Below the pieces are notes generated by a model. The model was given only the letters and a program-made list of their open reading frames with translations. It was not told the DNA's origin and ran no database searches. A stretch of 64,000 bases of DNA from Diploscapter coronatus (lineage: Eukaryota; Nematoda; Chromadorea; Rhabditida; Rhabditidae), in contig OZ038422.1 in assembly GCA_964036155.1 (NCBI GenBank), positions 2,813,201 through 2,877,200 of the forward strand, read 5' to 3'. Numbering within the stretch: position 1 is the first letter of the stretch; every line of letters begins with the position of its first letter. The translations under genes and the position numbers were made by a program. Shown here piece by piece: positions 56,990 through 64,000 of the stretch.

Positions 56990-59900
56990 ATGCAAGTCCA
57001 GTCTGAGGATATCACCGTTGCCTGGGGTCAGGCCCCGCATCAGCTCGACAGTCAGTACGGAAAATGGAGACTCGCCGTTTTCCAGGTCCGTCAATTTTTT
57101 TTACAAACTTTAAATTACTTTTACCTGAAAAATAAGATATTATGACTCGCTTAATATCATAGATATTTTCTTTAACTTATAAAAAATGAATATCAGTCCA
57201 TGAAATGTATTTAGAAAGTTGCTAATAGAAGTTCAATAACTTATCTTCTTGAGAAAAGAAAATCTGCTCCGACTATATGAGAGGATATCTTTATCTATCG
57301 ACAACAAACTTCAGGATGTTCAAGAATCGATCGACATGAATCGTCTGTACTTCCTGTACGACCCTCAGGCCGACGAGCAGAGCGGCACATCGGGAACGAG
57401 AAAGGGTTATCCTGGACTCGTCGTGTTCGACGTCAACATCAGATGCTTCGCTGGGGAGATTTCGCTGCATGCTCCTGGTAAGATTTTCGAATTTATTACT
57501 TTTTTATGACCCTTGTAGTGCCCATCCTCTTTTCTCTTTACTCCTACTATTTCCGGTAAAAATGAAAACTACACGACGGTGGGAACTACATTAAGCCCTT
57601 TTTCATAAATTTTATTCACAGCATAAAAAGCGATGAAAAGTATAAAATTAGGAGTTTAAACTTGAGAAGGAAATATATATGAATGACTTGGTTGTTTTCA
57701 AGATTTTTTAAGAGAAATGTTGATTTTCAGGCACGATGAAATTCCTGTTCGCGCTGAAGTGTCCCTCCCCGCAGGGAGGTTCCGCATTCGTGCTCGTTAC
57801 CGAAGAGCAGATATACGGACAGATTCGGGTTGGTTTTCTTTTAATTTCTCGAAATCCACTTATGGAACAATAATCAGCTCGAAGTTGATGCAAAAAATAA
57901 TTTATACTCAAACAAAGTTTTGTAACATATATTTGATTTGATTCAATGAAAATTGGAACAGCCAGAAACTCGAAACTGGCTATTCCCAAACGAAATCTCG
58001 AAACATATTTGCATTTGATTTCATGCAAAATATTAATGGTCCTGCTTTCATCTTTTCAAATATGTTTCAAAAACTTGGTGGTTGACTTCGTATATTTTAC
58101 TATCAGTGATGACCGCTACTTTCAGTGCTTAATTATCCAACTAATTAATTTTCCTAATTCAGCTGCACGTGTTCCGTCTGGATCTGGCCGGAGACGGTCT
58201 GTCTGTGTCTAACTGCAGACCCCTGCTGAACAGTCCTTTGACGATTGGTGGAGAGTACATTTGTTCGATGCGTGAAGACATGCCCGAGGTCGTCGTCATA
58301 GCCAACCCGGGGTTACAGGTGAAATTTTATCAATTACTATATGCGAGACCCTATAGTCGGATAGGAGGGGAAAATATGGGTCTCGTCAAATAGCAATTGC
58401 CCGAAATGTTTATTTCAATTTCTTTCTCTTGACTTAAAATAGCTGCAAAATAAAAGAAAAAGATGTTGTATAGTGAAAATGAGGCTGAGAAGTAAGACAT
58501 TTTTTAGAAAAGGGTCCAAATTTTGACGATTTATGATTGTAAAATGATCCGACCGATAAGTATTGAAAAATTGGTTCTTGATAATCGTAAAATAAGAAAT
58601 TTGAAAGATTGAATTTTGCAGGTGTGGCGCGTGGACGCGATGGCGGAATCGCCCCAGGAGCCGGTCACGAAATTCACTGTTCCAGGAGCCGAATTGACTC
58701 ATTTCTATGACGGATTTTTGTCGAATGGGTATTTTTTTTTTTTTAATTTCTATAAATCGAGGTGGCTCCTCTCTGTATTTACAAATGAATAAGGAAAGGT
58801 AGGAAATAGGAAAAAGCTGCCTGTGTCTGTCATCTGTCTGTAAATACAGGAGGCTGATTCGAGGCTTTCTATTAAATTAGCTGTCAAATTTAGTAATCCA
58901 CCAACATTCTGTTACCGATTATTAGAAGTGCATTATCAAAATAATGATTTATAGGTGTTTTCATGGAACACTTTCCAAAAATATTTTTTTTATGAACAAT
59001 CGATACCTATGATTAGAATGATCCTATAAAAACCATGATCATGAGTAGTATTTTCTGGTATATTTTCCAAAAAAAATATTTTTTGAGAAATATAGTTGAG
59101 AATAATTGTTGTGAATTTGTTAGGAACGTGATTCTGCTGTCCTCTTCTCCGGACGGTCATCTGGACACGACCCGCGTGCACGTCTTGAATCTATCCAATC
59201 CCGGTCAGCTCAATACTCACTCGTGCACTGCCGATCCGCAGGTAGGTACTATTTTCGGCAGTTACTATATGACGAGATGACGAGATGTGGTGTTCGGCTA
59301 TAGTTAGCGATGGAGGAGGGAAGGGTGAGAGTAGGGTGAAACAGCGTGGAAAAGATAGATCTCGTCAAATAGCAGTTGCCCCATTTTCAGAAATTATTTG
59401 GCCATAAAATTAAACCCCATCTATCTTGTATGGGGGTGCTCATTGTGAGAGCGGCGAAAGGCTTGGCACAGAATTTTTCAGCGCTATCGCTATAAATCTG
59501 TGCCAGGCTGTTCAGTCACTTGCGTCAATTTTATCCACAAAAATGCGTTATATACGAGAAATAAGAATGATTTCAGAGAGGATCCCCCAGACCCAGAAAG
59601 CAGGCAGGAATTGATTCCATCACGAGTAGGTTTCAAGGTTTTTGAAATATCTAAATTTTTTTCTGAATATCATTGTATCTCAAAAAGACGAAAAGCTTGA
59701 ATTTTTTTTACATAAGTTTCACATTATCTCCACACAGTATTTTTACTGCATAGTAATGCGACGGTCAATTCTTGATACAAATGCGAAAAATAATTCTATC
59801 TGAAAAATGTTTCCAGACGCGATTCTGTTGGCTGGTGGTGAGATCGATTATGGAAATGATAACGTGGAGAGACTCGTGGATTATTGGTTCCTCGACACGA

Positions 59901-62721
59901 GAACTTTCCAGGTACAGGAATTCATGAAAACGTTCTCAAAATTTCGACAAATGAATTTGGCTGCGTCTGAATCCCTGTGGAAGGCTAATACTCCAGTGGC
60001 GGACAAGAGTATTGGGTCACCTCGAACCTAGGCGCGCCAATATTATCCAGCTCTTTGCACTGAGCTGAACCGCATCCCAACTCCAACTGCTGCGGCTGCG
60101 GTTAAAAAGTCTCAAGCCTGAAGAAAACTAGTAAGGCATGCAAGCATACATATAGTTTCAGGTTAATACGATCGGTGTGAACGGTTTGGCAATGTCATTA
60201 AACTAAGTAAGAGTGGCCCAATACTTTTGTCCGCTGCTGTATTTCCTATTATTCTCACCTCTCGCTTAGTCGTCTTTTTCCACCGGGATTTATTTTCAAC
60301 GAGATTTACCGAGGGGGGATTCAGTATCAGCCATTAAATTGTATCATCGGCTGAAATGCTTGTGATTTCAGTGGACCCAGATTCCCGCCCAGATGGCCGT
60401 TCCCCTGATCGAGCCGAGATTGACCGCTTGCAATTCGGGTAACTTGAATTTTCGGCTTATTTGCAAAGAACACACACCTCCCCCAATTTCAATAATGCTA
60501 CATGACCATTTTCTCGAGTTAAGAAGAAATTTTTAAACATAATTACTCTTTATAATATCCATATCTATTGCTGTCTGATACTATATAGGATCAATTAATA
60601 AACGAGGAATTCAATTGAATTTAAATATTTTTGAAACATAAATAATAACTTTTCGAAAAAATAGGAGTTTGTTGGAAGATCGCAAAAATTTCAGGCAACA
60701 TTTTTGTATGGGGCGATTTCGATCAGCCACTGCCTGGCATGCCACCAGAGGGCACGCATCTGAGAATCCTCAAAGTGACGGGAATCGAGAAGGCCGGTCA
60801 TCCCCCGACTTACAATCAGGCATGTGGTTTTCCGGAATAAAATTAAAATGTTTAAACAGAAATTTAAAAAAGCAAACGAATATTGCTTCTCCTAATATTT
60901 TACCAATTTTTGGTGTAAATTAATCCAAAATTCTTAACTTTTGCTAATAGCAAAGTATTGAATCTAATACAGTTTTAAAGATTTTGTTATTTTGAAAATC
61001 CCAATGACCAAAGTTTATGTATTGAGTTATAGTGTGTAAAAATATTTAATTTACAAGAAAAGGTTTTGATAACATTTCATTATGCATTACCGATTGAATT
61101 TTATGCATAATATTGTCTTCTTAGTTCAAATTTTATTTTTTACAATCTCATAATAGACGTTATTTGCTGTGCATAATATTGGGCATTTTGCTTTTGGTTA
61201 AAGGAAGCTTGATTGTCTAAAGGCTAATGACAAATAAACCATTGGAAATGTTACTGTAACACGAAAATCATACTAGTTGAAGTGTGAAAATTAAATGTAG
61301 TGGGTGAAAGATAACTTTTTTAAATAGTCAAAATGATCAAAATTATTGTCTTTGTTTCAGGCGATAACCCAGCCACCTGCGTATCCCTCCCTTGGCGGTG
61401 GCGCCACCCCGTATCCGAGTGGTAAGATATTTGAATTTTATGATTTTTTTGCAAAAACATCGACGAAAAGTTGAACTTTGGTATTTGGCTTTCATTTCCG
61501 AAACTTGTAAACTTCTTGATTTTGTTTCGTTGAATATGTTGACTTAATGTCAGACGACCAACAATTTATTGAAGCTCATTTTATAATTTCAAATTCAAAA
61601 TTCTTATCCACTAGAGAAGAGAATCTTTTCTACTGCAGAATACAAAGGATAAGAATTGCCTAACATAAAAAGATAAGAATTGTAAAAATAAGAAGTTTTC
61701 AGGAGCAGCCTCACCCCCGAACTACCCGTCGTACAATCCGAATCAGTCGAATCCCAACTATCAGCAGCCTGGTTATGGACAGCCCGCGCAGAACACCGGA
61801 TATCCGCAGCAGTCCTATCCGACTCAGGTGCCGTATTTATAAGAACAAATTCTTGTCCCTAGTCGAGATCATACCTAGACAGACTTTCAGCCAGTACGAA
61901 AAATTACATTGTATCGGTCAAATGAAGTCGCAGTTCGTGTGTTGAAAAGCGCCTTGCGAAAAATGCGTGTATGAACTATGTGCAAAAAGGGAGGCTAGAG
62001 TGCTGAGAAAGAGTGGTACGCAATTTACTTTGTGTCTCTCGCCTTTTCTCGCTACTTTTCGACATACGAACTTTCACTTCATTTGACCGAAACGATAGTG
62101 GAGGGTGTACGAAAATTAACAATTTTTCTATGAAAAGTTGATACATAGGGGGATACGAAACATTATTTTGACTTAAGGGGGTACGCGCTCGAACAATCTG
62201 GCTAAATCCTATCTAGATCTGGTTACGATTAATTTTTATGTTAGAAGTGTTAGAGCAATTACAAATTTTAACTGAGCGTTTTAGAAAATTCTCAGTCGAG
62301 ACAATTAGCTAATTTTAATTTCAGGGTGGTTCGGGATACAGCCAACCGGGTTACAATGCTCCTCCAGGTTAGCTTTTTCTGATCATGGAACTATTCTATT
62401 TTTGAATAATTTGAAAATGTTTCTAAGAATTTCACTTTGATTTTGGAGTTTTATTTTTGACCTATATTCGATGCATGTAGAAGATCATTTTCAAAGTAAT
62501 AATAACTTTGAAATAGAAATATTATAATTATTAAAATGAAAGATATTGACATGCTTTAGCAAATTTCTATATTTAATGAAAGTCAGCTGGCTTATCAAAT
62601 CTCTATTTAAATAAAAAAAACTTTATAAGGTATTTTTTCAGTTGGCTACAGCCAGACCCCATCCGGACAGACCGCATATTACCCGCCTAAGAAGGAGAAG
62701 AAAGACTGCTGCATTCAGTAA
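56990..62721 (+). CDS. Kelch-like beta-propeller protein with Pro/Gln/Tyr-rich tail and CAAX box (460 aa)
   Basis: Fourteen exons in phase: 56990-57085, 57315-57477, 57731-57828, 58163-58318, 58622-58728, 59124-59241, 59577-59625, 59817-59911, 60372-60438, 60695-60819, 61361-61421, 61703-61827, 62325-62367, 62642-62721. No signal peptide or membrane segment. Residues 1-355 show kelch-style blades (VVVIANPGLQVWRVD, PRKQAGID followed by AILLAGGE, a WFLDTRTFQWTQIP join, PRLTACNSGNIFVWG). Residues 356-450 are low-complexity (YPSYNPNQ, NYQQPGYGQ, GYSQ). The end is KKEKKDCCIQ: a polybasic patch plus CCIQ, a farnesylation-type CAAX box, implying membrane anchoring. I do not know a named ortholog. 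Exon 7 is short and chosen by phase; intron 10 has a GC donor. Confidence 0.82.
57515..57595. repeat. Imperfect foldback (GTAGT.CCCATCCTC family)
   Basis: TTGTAGTGCCCATCCTCTTT and GACGGTGGGAACTACATTAA are partly complementary. Outer arms match the perfect hairpin at 11165-11225. In an intron of the kelch-like gene. Confidence 0.5.
58330..58400. repeat. Foldback repeat (GGCAA family), minimal 71-bp copy
   Basis: CAATTACTATATGCGAGACC pairs with GGGTCTCGTCAAATAGCAA and the end TTGCC, with almost no core left (AGTCGGATAGGAGGGG). In a kelch-like gene intron. Confidence 0.75.
58763..58855. repeat. Foldback, about 93 bp
   Basis: GGCTCCTCTCTGTATTTACA faces TGTAAATACAGGAGGC around a purine-rich loop. 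Intron of the kelch-like gene; no second copy noticed. Confidence 0.55.
59257..59379. repeat. Foldback repeat (GGCAA family), 123 bp
   Basis: GGCAGTTACTATATGACGAG at the left and CTCGTCAAATAGCAGTTGCC at the right. Core TATAGTTAGCGATGGAGGAGG. Intron of the kelch-like gene. Confidence 0.8.
59994..60241. mobile_element. Tc1-like non-autonomous element, about 248 bp, copy 2
   Basis: CAGTGGCGGACAAGAGTATT at the left matches the complement of the right end (TACAGCAGCGGACAAAAGTA). Shares GCATGCAAGCATAC and interior order with the copy at 51750-51968. In a kelch-like gene intron. Confidence 0.78.
61897..62120. mobile_element. Long inverted-repeat element
   Basis: ATCGGTCAAATGAAGT and GTTCGTGTGTTGAAAAGCG at the left pair with CGACATACGAAC and ACTTCATTTGACCGAAACGA at the right. 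Both sides are bordered by GTACGAAAA(A)TTA in direct orientation, either a long target duplication or part of a larger unit. In a kelch-like gene intron. Confidence 0.6.
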
Positions 62722-64000
62722 ATCCCTCATCCAATGTTGAAGACTAGCTCGCAAAACCCGGATTATATACAATTCTTCTCGAATTGAATTTATATAAGTC
62801 GGTAATTGCATTAAACGCTTCTCTGCAATAGAAATTGAGAATATTCAAGACAATTATCTAAAGCTTCTCTTCTTTGTGTATCTGCCATTTCAGGATAAGA
62901 TATGGACCTATATTATTTTGGAATTTATAAGAATGCTCCTTTTATAAATCTTCATATTTCCTACAACAGCCCATGTCCGTTTTTTGTAAATTAATAGATT
63001 TAAATTCGTTTTTCTGCTTAAAACATTATAATTTTCAGAAATATCGTTAGTTTGCAAAAAAGGATGTTTTAATTAGAAGAGGGATATGGTAACTTGAAAA
63101 TAATGTAAAAAAAGGGGCATTTTCCAAGCCTCTCCCAGTCTTGCATACTATTTCTTCATGTAGCGAAGTGGTGAACTTTCAAAATATTCTATCTAGACCC
63201 ATTTTAAACAATCTTTTATTTTTGAAAACTGGTATTAACCGAAATACGAATTTCATGTTTTATTGAAATCGCGTGACACTTATCTCAATTCATTTTTGGT
63301 AGGCCGAGAGACTAGACAATGAGAAATTTGTTGAGGTGAAGGGATTTTCGATTTCTTCATTTTCTCTCGGAATTTTAAGATTCATTATTTATCCTTTGCC
63401 GGGCAACATTAGCTAAAATATTCAGTAGAACATTTAGAAATCGTAATTTTACTCTAAAATTTTAGGTCTGGGCGGTTTGTGATAAAACTTAAGGATATTC
63501 CCAGCAAAATTTTGTTATCAACTCGTCCCAGGCCCAAAGTTTTCCTATTACAAGTATCTAGTTCTTTTTTCGCATATTAGCAATCTCACCTTTCCTCGAA
63601 TTTTCACATTTCGAAAATTCATTAATAGTTTATGACATATAGATTCTCCCACGAAAAGATGCTGACCAGTTTTCAGATTCATTTATCTTTTAGTATTTTT
63701 GCTTTTCTTTTCTTTTGAGTTTTTCGGTTCAAATATCTGATTTTGTATTACCTAGTGCCGGCTTTTTCTGAAATTCTTATCACTTTACCGTTTACTAAAT
63801 TCTAAAATTGAGCATCATTTTTTGAATAAATATGTGGTATTAGATTTATTTATTACCGCGAGTAAGGAACTAATAACCATTACAGATTAACTTTATTATT
63901 ATCTAAAATTTCGAAACCTAACTTTTTATTCCAAGTATCACCTTCAAAAATTTTTAAATTAACCTGTCGAAATTCTTCGACACAAACTAACAGATTTTTA
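62722..64000. other. Downstream flank, no gene seen
   Basis: AT-rich sequence after the kelch-like stop codon. A weak relic of the foldback family core (CTCCCAGTCTTGCATACTATTTC) is near 63130-63160. No frame with splice or family support. Confidence 0.45.

Noticed and set aside
1..64000. tRNA, rRNA, SL RNA or CRISPR-like arrays
   Set aside because: I looked for T-loop motifs, the SL1 sequence and regularly spaced repeats and found none that holds up by eye; a covariance search would be decisive.

Overview
The window is nuclear DNA from a free-living or parasitic nematode, probably rhabditid (clade V) but not C. elegans. The evidence is AT-rich sequence with short introns ending in TTTCAG, a tandem pair of ABF-type antibacterial peptide genes, three chemoreceptors of the nematode SRG superfamily, a secreted nitrobindin-like protein of a type I know from worms, and a TTTCAG-like 3' splice site just upstream of many start codons (expected for spliced-leader trans-splicing). 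Intron density is high: the aldehyde-oxidase-like gene needs 31 coding exons, the anoctamin 29 and eEF2 17. Exon models were built by hand from splice signals, reading-frame phase and protein-family conservation, and every phase closes. One junction in the oxidase and a few starts remain uncertain.

Left part (1-13 kb): two tandem abf genes on the minus strand lie in a duplicated ~1.85 kb unit (1157-3008 and 6541-8693) that flanks a plus-strand SRG-superfamily chemoreceptor (4681-6366). The second unit has gained a 292-bp solo LTR. Next comes a minus-strand gene for a secreted nitrobindin/THAP4-like heme-binding-domain protein (8968-11703).

Middle (13-40 kb): a molybdo-flavoenzyme of the xanthine dehydrogenase/aldehyde oxidase family (13191-20026, plus) converges on a translation elongation factor 2 gene (20314-26425, minus). 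That eEF2 has a changed diphthamide loop. A tiny plus-strand gene (26815-27245) follows, then a complete anoctamin/TMEM16 gene (28327-40163, plus) with all six calcium-site acidic/Asn residues.

Right part (40-64 kb): two more chemoreceptor genes in tandem on the minus strand (43237-45173 and 45576-47175), a 5-kb gene-poor stretch full of transposon relics, two neighbouring small secreted alpha-helical proteins (52104-54079 and 54596-55651), and a kelch-like protein with a Pro/Gln/Tyr-rich tail ending in a CAAX box (56990-62721).

The genes do not form one pathway. The only clear local families are the abf pair, the three chemoreceptors and possibly the two helical secreted proteins. The window is littered with non-autonomous DNA transposons: a hAT-like MITE with exact 8-bp target duplications, an abundant GGCAA-ended foldback family, Tc1-like and mariner-like elements, and a GC-rich 310-bp inverted-repeat element. 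The observations most worth following are the altered diphthamide loop in eEF2, the abf duplication with patchy identity, the foldback family whose arms differ between copies yet still pair, and the prenylation-tailed kelch protein.
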